The translations under genes and the position numbers were made by a program. From an uncultured Pseudomonadota bacterium (GTDB taxonomy: Bacteria > Pseudomonadota > Gammaproteobacteria > Steroidobacterales > Steroidobacteraceae): a DNA stretch of 64,000 nucleotides. The notes under the pieces were generated by a model. It was not told where the DNA came from. It saw only the letters and a program-made list of their open reading frames with translations, and made no database searches. The stretch is from positions 28,366 through 92,365 of the forward strand of contig CAISEB010000052.1 in the NCBI GenBank assembly GCA_903884235.1, written 5' to 3'. This document shows, piece by piece, positions 17,450-25,126 of this stretch. The number at the start of each line of letters is the position of its first letter. The stretch's first letter is position 1.

Positions 17450-18640
17450 CTAGAACCAGACGGTCAGGAACGCCTGCACCACGTTGGCGTTGTACTTGTA
17501 CAGCGGCTCGTTCCCCGCGCCGTAGGTCTGGGCCTGCGTCGCGTCGCGGAAGTCGTCGAACTTGTACATGATGTAGTCGTAGTGGATCGAGCCGCTGAGC
17601 TTCTTCAGGTAGTGGCGCTTGGTCTTCAGCAGGTCGAACGACAGCGCGAGCCCGACCGAGTTGTTGCTCTGCGCCGCGAGTTCGCGGTCGCGGGCCATGT
17701 AGTTCTGCTGGTTGGGCGAGTCGAACAGGTCCGAGTAGAACGACGCGTGACCCTGCTGGTAGTGGCGGTAGGTCAGGTCCGCGATCATCGAGTCGCGCCG
17801 CAGCGGCTGCGAGTAGCCAACTTCGTAGGTATTCGCACGGATCTTCCACGTATCGTAGAAGTAGCGGTACTGGGCCGACGCGGCACCGCGCCACGGCGTG
17901 TAGTACTTGAGCTTGAGGGCCGCCGCCGTGCTCGTGCGCGTGCCGGGATAGTTTTCCGCCGCGGACTGGAACTGGAGCGAGCCGGGGCCGAGGCGATAGC
18001 GGATCTCGCGGTACGGGTTCTGCAGGTAGCCCGACTCGCTGATCACGTCCTGGTCGTAGGCGAGGATCAGGTTGCGCGTGAGCACCTGCGTAATGCCGAG
18101 CGACCACGTGCGCCGGTCGGCGCGCTTGTGGAACGACGGATCCCGGACGAGGCTCGGAACCTCGACCCGGTACACCGAGTCCCATCCCTTGCTGACCCCG
18201 AGCTTGACGGTCGTCAGGTCGCCGAACATGTCCTGTGAGATCGAAAAGCTCGCCGTATTTGAGTCGTAGTCGTTCTCGGTGCTGGCCTGGATCGACGCCG
18301 AATACGTGGTCTTTCCATACAGGTAATCGATGCCCAGCGATTTCTGCTTGCGCTCCTCGCGCAGCGGGCTGGCGCCGAGCACGACCATGTCGATCGAGGC
18401 GCCCGAGACCTGGTCCACCGCGTAGGCGGCATTGATCGAGGCGTTGTCCGTGACGTTCTTGCGAACCAGCACCGACGGGCCCTGCACCTTGATGCCGCCG
18501 CCGTCGTACATGCGCCACATCGCGTCTGCGCGTTCGTCCGGCAGCGTGCCCGCGACGGCCGTGCCTGCGTAGAGGCAGGTGACCGCGACCGCGGTCCGGA
18601 TCAGGCGGGACCTCGTGGCTTTCATGGCGGGCTCGTTCAT
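17450..18640 (-). CDS. DUF3570 outer-membrane beta-barrel protein
   Basis: About 396 residues with a signal peptide ending near TAVAG. The rest is alternating aromatic/polar beta strands (SIQASTENDYDSNTASFSIS; YRYFYDTWKIRANTYEVGYS) ending in Phe (AFLTVWF), the signature of an outer-membrane barrel. Family DUF3570. The ATG at 18640 has GAGG directly before it, rather close; the ATG at 18625 (MKATRS) is equally possible. It is the last gene of the operon that starts at 23608 and follows DUF4266 by 14 bp. Confidence 0.8.
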   Translation of the reverse strand: MNEPAMKATRSRLIRTAVAVTCLYAGTAVAGTLPDERADAMWRMYDGGGIKVQGPSVLVRKNVTDNASINAAYAVDQVSGASIDMVVLGASPLREERKQKSLGIDYLYGKTTYSASIQASTENDYDSNTASFSISQDMFGDLTTVKLGVSKGWDSVYRVEVPSLVRDPSFHKRADRRTWSLGITQVLTRNLILAYDQDVISESGYLQNPYREIRYRLGPGSLQFQSAAENYPGTRTSTAAALKLKYYTPWRGAASAQYRYFYDTWKIRANTYEVGYSQPLRRDSMIADLTYRHYQQGHASFYSDLFDSPNQQNYMARDRELAAQSNNSVGLALSFDLLKTKRHYLKKLSGSIHYDYIMYKFDDFRDATQAQTYGAGNEPLYKYNANVVQAFLTVWF

Positions 18641-18654
18641 CCTCGGGATTCCAT

Positions 18655-18882
18655 TCAGTTGCAGCCGCAGCCGCCGCCCGCAGCGCCCGTTGCGCCGCGC
18701 GCGCCCTCGCGGTTCTCGCGCACGTGAGCCATGAACGCCGTCGAGGCCGGATCGCGGTCCCACTTCATGACGCGCGTGGCGAGGTGCTCGCGTTCGTAGG
18801 GCTTCACCCAGGGATGGATCGGTGCGCAACCGGTGACCAGCGTCAGGCACAGGCAGGCGAGCAGGGCACGATGCGTGTTCAT
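18655..18882 (-). CDS. DUF4266 small lipoprotein with Cys-rich tail
   Basis: 75 residues. The lipobox is LVTGC (Cys19), so it is a lipoprotein. The DUF4266 core is VKPYEREHLATRVMKWDRDP. The C-terminus ends GAAGGGCGCN, placing two Cys at the extreme tail. Its ATG overlaps the thioredoxin stop as ATGA, so translation is coupled to a thiol-disulfide protein. DUF4266 usually travels with DUF3570, as here. Function unknown; a tail that is oxidised or modified is a possibility only. Confidence 0.8.
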   Translation of the reverse strand: MNTHRALLACLCLTLVTGCAPIHPWVKPYEREHLATRVMKWDRDPASTAFMAHVRENREGARGATGAAGGGCGCN

Positions 18883-19394
18883 GGGCTCTTCTCCCGGACC
18901 AGGGCCCGGATCTGGTCCAGATATTCGCTTTCGTCGCCGGGCTTGTAGCCCTTGTGCGTCCAGCGCACGACGCCGGTGCGGTCGATCAGCACGGTGCTTG
19001 GCATGGCCTCGACCTTGAACATGCGCGAGGCCACGCTGTCGCGATCAAACGCAATCGGAAACGACACGGGCGTCTTCGCGAGGAAGCCTTCCGCGTCGCT
19101 CGAGTCGGGCTCGACATTGACGCCGACGATGGTGACGCCAGCGGCCCGGTAGCGCTTGTACATCTGGTCGAGCAGCGGGAATTCCTCGCGGCACGGGCCG
19201 CACCACGACGCCCAGAAGTTCAGCATCACGACCTGGCCGCGCAGCTTGTCGAGCGACACCGGCGAGCCCGCCGTCCGGCCCGGCAGCGTCAGCGAGCCCA
19301 CCGGTGCGTCGCCCAGTGCGACGACCGGGCACGCCACGAGCGTGGCAAGCACCCCGGCTGCGAGGGCGCGCGCAATAGGTGCGCTCTCCCGCAT
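18879..19394 (-). CDS. TlpA-like exported thioredoxin-fold protein
   Basis: 171 residues. A signal or anchor segment (ALAAGVLATLVACPVVALG) precedes a thioredoxin fold with WASWCGPCREEFP. The cis-Pro region is VEAMPSTVLIDRTGVV. Such proteins reduce disulfides in the periplasm, e.g. for cytochrome c maturation. The start is the ATG at 19394; its first base is the last base of the upstream stop (TGATG). The downstream DUF4266 overlaps it by ATGA. Its position between a barrel lipoprotein and a Cys-rich lipoprotein suggests a local thiol substrate. Confidence 0.88.
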   Translation of the reverse strand: MRESAPIARALAAGVLATLVACPVVALGDAPVGSLTLPGRTAGSPVSLDKLRGQVVMLNFWASWCGPCREEFPLLDQMYKRYRAAGVTIVGVNVEPDSSDAEGFLAKTPVSFPIAFDRDSVASRMFKVEAMPSTVLIDRTGVVRWTHKGYKPGDESEYLDQIRALVREKSP

Positions 19395-20080
19395 CAGAAG
19401 AACACCGTGATGCCCAGCGTTCCCTCGAGATTGTTCGAGGTGCGCGTGGTGCCGAGCAGGCTGTTGTCGAAGACGTGGCCGCGCACGTCGACGTGCGCGG
19501 CCATCCAATCAGTGAGCAGCATGCGATAGCCGCCGCCGACCGTTACCGTGAAGTGGCTCGCGCTGCCGAAGCGCGTCGCGCCGACGCCCGCGATCACGTA
19601 CAGCGCCGAGTTGTAGGTGTGTCGCTTGCCGACGTACGTCTCGCCCGGGAACAGGTCGTAGCCGAGATCCAGCGTGTAGTACCTGAGCCGGCGCTGCGCA
19701 TCCGTCAGCAGGCGCGAGCCGCCAGAGAGGCGCTCATAGCTCGTGAGCCCGAGGCGGGACTCGCCGTAGACGCCCTCGGCGAAGATGTCCTCGGTGATGT
19801 GGTAGATCACCCGCGCATTGGCGAGTCCATTGGCGCCGAAGTCCTCGACGGACAGCACGCCGAGGTCGCCGCCGACCTCGAAATTGGAATTCCGGATCTT
19901 CGGCGTCTTGACCTTCCGGCGCACGACCTGAGGTTCGACCACCGGAGCCGACGTATCGGTGTCGGTCGCCTCGACGGTCTGCGGCGGGCGGTGCGACTTG
20001 CGGTGGAACGGCCACATCGAGCAGCCTCCGAGCGCGAACCCGCAGACGATCAGAAGAAGAACGCGAAGCCTGCTTTCCAT
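19394..20080 (-). CDS. Outer-membrane beta-barrel lipoprotein
   Basis: 228 residues. Lipobox ALGGC near residue 20, then a short basic/Pro-rich linker and a barrel of amphipathic strands (NFEVGGDLGVLSVEDFG; YYTLDLGYDLFPGETY) ending in Phe (GITVFF). The start is the ATG at 20080, which overlaps the 3' end of the SH3 gene by 31 bases. It probably assembles in the outer membrane beside the SH3-barrel protein. Function unknown. Confidence 0.8.
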   Translation of the reverse strand: MESRLRVLLLIVCGFALGGCSMWPFHRKSHRPPQTVEATDTDTSAPVVEPQVVRRKVKTPKIRNSNFEVGGDLGVLSVEDFGANGLANARVIYHITEDIFAEGVYGESRLGLTSYERLSGGSRLLTDAQRRLRYYTLDLGYDLFPGETYVGKRHTYNSALYVIAGVGATRFGSASHFTVTVGGGYRMLLTDWMAAHVDVRGHVFDNSLLGTTRTSNNLEGTLGITVFF

Positions 20081-20826
20081 TCGTTCCTGTCCTCGTTTTG
20101 ATCGCGGTTCGTCAGGATGCGGTAGGCGCGGTAGTCCGCGCGGAAGAGGAAGCGCTGGGTCAGGTACCACTTCACCCCGACACCGTAGTAGCCGAGCACC
20201 TCGCGCTTTTGCGGCGGCGCGACGATGGTCGTCTTGGGATACACCCGGATCACGCCGGTGCCGAGGTCCACGAATGGCGATACGCGCCAGTCCGGACGAG
20301 GTGCGTGCGCAAGGCCGAACAGGAACATCTCCGAGTCGGAGTTGTGCCCAATCGTATGTTCGCCGGCGATTTCGGCCGAGAGATTCGGGTTGAGCGCGTA
20401 GCTCAGGTAGACGGCGTTGACGTTGCCGCCGCCGAAGTTGCCAGTCTGGCCGCCCGCCTCCCACGGGTAGGAGTCGAGGTCGCGATGATCGAGGCGCTCG
20501 AGCGGCAGCTTCTCTCCCGTCGCGAGCAGCGTCTCCTGCATGTCGATGCGGCGCGCCCAGCCGACTCGGTCGTGTTCGTCACGGACCCTGAACCAGTCGG
20601 TGCGCCGATAAAGGATCTGGATCGTCTCGCCGCGGGCGATGACATGGAACACCGGGTAGCGTCGGCCCGGACCGATGTGCAGCTCGAGGTACGGGTCCGC
20701 CACGCTGACCTGTACGTACTTGCCTGAGTCCTGGTCGAAGCGCCGTCGGTCGTCCGGCGCCGCTGCGTGTGCGAGCAGCGGGAGGAAGAGCAGGACGGCG
20801 ATCGCGAGCTTCAGGAGTTTGCGCAT
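20050..20826 (-). CDS. SH3b domain - outer-membrane beta-barrel protein
   Basis: 258 residues with signal peptide (LKLAIAVLLFLPLLAHA). Residues about 45-100 look like a bacterial SH3 domain (YLELHIGPGRRYPVFHVIARGE; VGWARR). The second half is a small barrel ending WKAGFAFFF. SH3b domains often bind peptidoglycan, so the protein may tie wall and outer membrane together. The start is the ATG at 20826, 4 bp after the upstream stop. Confidence 0.82.
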   Translation of the reverse strand: MRKLLKLAIAVLLFLPLLAHAAAPDDRRRFDQDSGKYVQVSVADPYLELHIGPGRRYPVFHVIARGETIQILYRRTDWFRVRDEHDRVGWARRIDMQETLLATGEKLPLERLDHRDLDSYPWEAGGQTGNFGGGNVNAVYLSYALNPNLSAEIAGEHTIGHNSDSEMFLFGLAHAPRPDWRVSPFVDLGTGVIRVYPKTTIVAPPQKREVLGYYGVGVKWYLTQRFLFRADYRAYRILTNRDQNEDRNEWKAGFAFFF

Positions 20827-20830
20827 TCGG

Positions 20831-23608
20831 TCAGTTGGGCGGTGGGATCGCAAACGGATCGTTGTAGTACTGAGCGCCGAGATCGAGCCACTCTGTCACG
20901 AGCTTCAGTTCGGCCGACGTGAGCCAGCCGGTGTGTGCGCAAGGTGCGCCCGCCGCGCAGCTCACGGGGGCGGTCCCAGTCGAGAACTTGCTGAAGAACG
21001 TGGTCGAAGCATTCGCCCCCGCGCCGCTCATGGGTGGAGTCACCTGGACCGTCACCATCGTCGGCAGCCCGGTCACCGGATCCGGTGGCCCCGGCACGAC
21101 AACGGGTTGAATAGTAACAGGGTCCAGCATCGGATGCGGTAGCAGCAGCTGGCAGTAGGACGTGAACTGCAGCTGGTTGCAGGGCGCGGCGGAGGGGCTG
21201 CTCGTCAGGTCCAGCTGGCCGGCGGAGACGCGACGGACGCCCGTTGGGTCACTCGGGCTGTGGCAGTCGGTGCAGGCCTGGTACGGGGCGCTGGTCGCGG
21301 GGTTGATCGCGGTGATGGTCGTTCGCGGCGTGGTCCACAGCGCGGCGATGTGGATCGGGTAGTGGATGACGCCCCGGCAGGAGCCCTGCCAGTTGGTGGT
21401 GCAGTCGGCGCGCACGGGTGTAGGCGTGCCGAGGTTCGCGTACGTCCAGGCGATGGTCGGCTCCGGCATAGCGGCCCCGGACACCGTCCAAGGATCAGCG
21501 TACACAAGGTCGAGCGCCGGATCCGCGGCGCAGGCCGGATCGAGGCAGGTGATCTGAACCGCCGCGCGATACTCGGCCATGGTTTCGCCGGCGTTCGGCA
21601 GCCGGGCGGGCGGGACGGGCGATCCGGTCCGGTCGTTCACGGTCAATGCCGTATTCGGGAACGCGATGCCGGTCGCGCTTGCGCCCGGGTTCGCCGAGGC
21701 GAACAGCCCGACCCGCCCGTGTGAGGTGCGGACGGCAGGGTTCTGGATGTGGCAGCCGTTGCAGGTGACGATCTCGCCCGTGCGCACTTGCAGCCACGCC
21801 CGGTGCCGCGGAAAGCCACCGGGCGGCTGCCCGTCGAGCCGCCGACCGTTCGCGTCCAGAAGGCTGATCTGGAACGGGATGTTGGCGGGAATCTTGACCC
21901 GCACGGAGCCGTCCGGCTCGACCGGCGCGTAGCCGATCAGCTCACGCATGTAGTTGCCTGCGACGCCGAAGGCGTACTGCGGGAGCAGGGCGTTCGGCAG
22001 CACCTCGTTGTCCGGCAGGCTGACGGCCTTCTCGATGCGCAGGAACCGCGGACGCCGCGGATCCGCGGTGATGCGTCGCGTCGGGTCGCTGACGGTCGCG
22101 AGACCGCCCGGCGCCATGTCCGCGCCGTCGAAGTCGTACACGCTCCTTATATTCAGGATGCCGACGTTCTCGGCAGCGAGCGTGAAGCTGTAGGTGCTCG
22201 GCGTGCCCGGCACGGCGTCGTGCAGCACCGTCGGTGTCGGCACTCTGGGCTGCAGCACCACCGCGTCGGTGAACATCGAGCCTTCCAGCGGCGTGACGAC
22301 CGGCTGCTGGGTGTTGTTACGCGGGTCGTACATCCAGATGCTGTACAGCGACGGTGCAGGCGTGACGCCGGTCTTCGCGAGGTTCGCCTGCGTGCACGGC
22401 ACGATGTTGCCCTGGTCGATGAGTCGGCACTCCGTCCAGCTGACCAGCATCCGGTTCGTGCCGTCCCAGAGCGGAAACACGCTCGAGAACCGTCCGCCCG
22501 GTGACGGCGGTGCGGGCGCCCCGGCAACCCCGGGGAGGGTCTGGACGTTGTTCGCCACGACGTGCGTCTGGCCGGTCGAGCCTGCCGCAGCGCCGGAGCC
22601 GGCAACCATCTGCAGGTTCTCTACGAAGTTCGTCGGGTCGATCAGCGTCAGGTCGCCACCGAAGTCCGTGCCGCTGAATGGGCGCAGTACCGCCACGACC
22701 CTGCCGTCCGGTCGCGCCCGCGCCTGCGTGAACTGCACGACCGAGCCCGCCGTCCCGGTGTCGTGGCTGTTGCGCCCGTACAGGAGCTGGAGGTTGCCGC
22801 CGTCCGGATCGATCGCGTAGAGGTGCATGCCCGCACCCGAGGCGATGTCCCAGCGCGTGAACACGATGCGACCATTCGGCAGCACGGCCGGATCGAGGTC
22901 GTGGCCCGTGTTGTAGGAGATCTGGTGGATGTCGCTGCCGTCCGGATTCATGACGTGAAGCACGAAGGCCGGCAAGTTGCGGTTGCCCTCGATGCCCGCG
23001 CTGAACTGCTGCTTGCCCTCGTCGATCAGCACGGCCTTCGCGTCGTGCTGGCGCGACGAGGAGAAGACGATGCGCCCGTCGGGCAGGTAGTGAGGCCCGA
23101 CATCGTGGCCGAGGTCCGCGGCAATCGGGTCCGCGATGACCTTGCGCAGCGTTGCGGACGGGACGTCGTATTCGTAGATGGCCCATTTGGGCTGCTGCGA
23201 CTGCGGGACGTTCTTCTTGAGCGGCGGGCGCATCGAGAAGATGAGCTTGGTGCCGTCGAACGACGTATCGAGGTCGCGGACGTCCCACGCGCCATTGGTG
23301 ACGGCGGCCGTGATGTTCGACTCCAGCGCGGTCGGATCGGCCCGCTCCCGCAGCCAGACATCCGCCGGGCCGTTCCACACGCGCTGGATCCGCAGGTCGT
23401 CGACGAGCGGCGTCGCATTGGGGTCCGAGGGGCTCGGTAGCGTACGGCGGATGTAGGCGATCGCGAAGTCCGGCGCCGCGCCGTCGTTCGTGGATCCCGA
23501 GTTGCCGAGGCTGACGTCGCGTTCCAACCCGCTGCTGCACGCGCCTGTGAGCGAGACGCAGCCGACCAGCAAGGCGAACAAGGCGGCTCTTCCGGTCCCG
23601 GATACCAT
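20831..23608 (-). CDS. HzsA-related beta-propeller lipoprotein with two c-type haem motifs
   Basis: 925 residues. Lipobox LTGAC near residue 24. The first two-thirds hold WD40/PD40-type propeller repeats (YLPDGRIVFSSSRQHD; VLPNGRIVFTRWD). CNGCH near residue 616 and CTDCH near 777 are c-type haem motifs. The propeller plus haem layout resembles the hydrazine-synthase alpha subunit family (HzsA-related), but that does not imply hydrazine synthesis here. The start is the ATG at 23608, with GGGAGGG upstream; the longer frame overlaps the divergent gene and is rejected. First gene of a six-gene operon. Confidence 0.78.
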   Translation of the reverse strand: MVSGTGRAALFALLVGCVSLTGACSSGLERDVSLGNSGSTNDGAAPDFAIAYIRRTLPSPSDPNATPLVDDLRIQRVWNGPADVWLRERADPTALESNITAAVTNGAWDVRDLDTSFDGTKLIFSMRPPLKKNVPQSQQPKWAIYEYDVPSATLRKVIADPIAADLGHDVGPHYLPDGRIVFSSSRQHDAKAVLIDEGKQQFSAGIEGNRNLPAFVLHVMNPDGSDIHQISYNTGHDLDPAVLPNGRIVFTRWDIASGAGMHLYAIDPDGGNLQLLYGRNSHDTGTAGSVVQFTQARARPDGRVVAVLRPFSGTDFGGDLTLIDPTNFVENLQMVAGSGAAAGSTGQTHVVANNVQTLPGVAGAPAPPSPGGRFSSVFPLWDGTNRMLVSWTECRLIDQGNIVPCTQANLAKTGVTPAPSLYSIWMYDPRNNTQQPVVTPLEGSMFTDAVVLQPRVPTPTVLHDAVPGTPSTYSFTLAAENVGILNIRSVYDFDGADMAPGGLATVSDPTRRITADPRRPRFLRIEKAVSLPDNEVLPNALLPQYAFGVAGNYMRELIGYAPVEPDGSVRVKIPANIPFQISLLDANGRRLDGQPPGGFPRHRAWLQVRTGEIVTCNGCHIQNPAVRTSHGRVGLFASANPGASATGIAFPNTALTVNDRTGSPVPPARLPNAGETMAEYRAAVQITCLDPACAADPALDLVYADPWTVSGAAMPEPTIAWTYANLGTPTPVRADCTTNWQGSCRGVIHYPIHIAALWTTPRTTITAINPATSAPYQACTDCHSPSDPTGVRRVSAGQLDLTSSPSAAPCNQLQFTSYCQLLLPHPMLDPVTIQPVVVPGPPDPVTGLPTMVTVQVTPPMSGAGANASTTFFSKFSTGTAPVSCAAGAPCAHTGWLTSAELKLVTEWLDLGAQYYNDPFAIPPPN

Positions 23609-23906
23609 CCGCACCCTCCCTGAATTCTGCGCTTCACGTTCGCGGCTGCGACCGACTCGGTCGCCGCGTGCCATGAACGGCGCGATCGGAATCCTCGCGG
23701 CCCGTGGCTGCGAAGATCCCGTCCTATGGACGCAGAGTAGCCTGCCGGCGCCGGGCTCGAAATGTCGCGGGATGGCGACTCGGGCCCGCGAAGTGCGACG
23801 GGCGTCACGCCTTCGCGAATGTCTGCCGCAGGAGACATGCGGTTTGCGCCGATGGCTGGATATAGTCGGCCGCGGATCGAGACAACCCATCAACGAGCGA
23901 GTGGCC
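23609..23906. promoter_or_regulatory. Divergent promoter region of the exported redox locus
   Basis: This 298-bp gap separates the HzsA-like operon and the cytochrome/LamG series. A TATAGT hexamer at 23868-23873 is a plausible -10 for the plus strand. No convincing -35 is visible. Both gene sets start here, so co-regulation is likely. No ORF with family features was seen. Confidence 0.35.
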
Positions 23907-25115
23907 ATGAATGCACGGACGCAGCGCGCCGCTGGTGCGCGGGAAACGCTCCACCGCTCAGTCGCGGTAGTCCTCGCCGCGATCCTCGCAATCGCCGCCG
24001 CGCCTGCCGAAGCCGGGTCCCGAGAGCAGGCGAAGCGCCTGCACGATCGACTCAACGGAACGCCGCCGAGCGCGGCGCAGCTCGACTCGATGCAGTCGGA
24101 CATCGACGGCGGCAATCCCATCGCGGCCGCGCTGAAGGCCATCGACAACCCGAACGGCAGCTTCTACACGGTCGTCCTCAAGAATTTCGTGACGCCGTGG
24201 ACGAATCGCGACCAGACGCCATACGCGCCGCTCAATGACTACACCGCCACCGTGATCGGCATGGTGCGCGACGACGTCCCGTTCAACTCCGTGCTGTCGG
24301 CGGACGTGCTGTACATCGGACGCAGCTCGCTCGGGCTGCCGGCCTATTCCAGCTCGGGCAACGACCACTACGCGCAGATGGAGGCCCAGGGCCTCAACCT
24401 AAAGGACGCGCTGGTCAGCGCGCAGCAGTCGGCGGTCACCGGCCTGCCTGCGGCGGCAACCGCAGGCGTGCTGACGAGCCGTGCGGCCGCGCGGGCGTTC
24501 TTCGTCGCCGGCACCAACCGGGCGATGTTCCGCTTTACCATGATCAACCACATGTGCACCGACCTGCCGCAGGTCATGGACACCACGAGGCCCACCGACC
24601 GGATTCGCCAGGACGTTAGCCGCAGCCCGGGCGGCGACAGTCGAGTGTTCCTCAACAACTGCGTCGGCTGTCACTCGGGCATGGATCCGATGACGCAGGC
24701 GTTCGCCTTCTACGACTACACGTTCGCCACCGACGAGTCGACCGGTTCGATCCGCTACACCGCCGGCACTGTCGTCGACAAGTACTTCCACAACAACACG
24801 ACCTTCGCGCCCGGCTACGTGACCCCGGATGACCATTGGGACAACCGCTGGCGCGCCGGTCCGAACGCGTTGATGGGCTGGGATCCGACCCTCCCCGGAA
24901 GTGGCGCTGGCGCGAAGTCGCTGGGGGCGGAATTCGGCGCGAGCGACCAGTTCGCGCAATGCCAGGTTCGCAAGGTCTTCAAGGCCGTCTGTCTGCGCGC
25001 GCCGTCCGATGCGGCCGATCGCGCCCAGATGTCGACGATCGTGAGCCATTTCAAGCAGGGCTACTCGCTGAAGAAGGTCTTCGCCGAGTCAGCCGTGTAC
25101 TGCATGGGCGATTGA
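23907..25115 (+). CDS. Exported single-haem c-type protein (DUF1588-like features)
   Basis: 402 residues. A signal peptide (RSVAVVLAAILAIAAAPAEA) is followed by a helical region. One c-type haem site, NNCVGCHSGMDPM, lies at about residues 252-256, with the downstream AFAFYDYTF. CxxCH followed by MDP and a Phe-rich segment recalls the DUF1588/planctomycete cytochrome-like family, but I do not claim membership. The start is the ATG at 23907 by signal peptide; the longer frame upstream enters the divergent promoter. Confidence 0.72.
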   Translation: MNARTQRAAGARETLHRSVAVVLAAILAIAAAPAEAGSREQAKRLHDRLNGTPPSAAQLDSMQSDIDGGNPIAAALKAIDNPNGSFYTVVLKNFVTPWTNRDQTPYAPLNDYTATVIGMVRDDVPFNSVLSADVLYIGRSSLGLPAYSSSGNDHYAQMEAQGLNLKDALVSAQQSAVTGLPAAATAGVLTSRAAARAFFVAGTNRAMFRFTMINHMCTDLPQVMDTTRPTDRIRQDVSRSPGGDSRVFLNNCVGCHSGMDPMTQAFAFYDYTFATDESTGSIRYTAGTVVDKYFHNNTTFAPGYVTPDDHWDNRWRAGPNALMGWDPTLPGSGAGAKSLGAEFGASDQFAQCQVRKVFKAVCLRAPSDAADRAQMSTIVSHFKQGYSLKKVFAESAVYCMGD

Positions 25116-25126
25116 GGGAACTGCGC

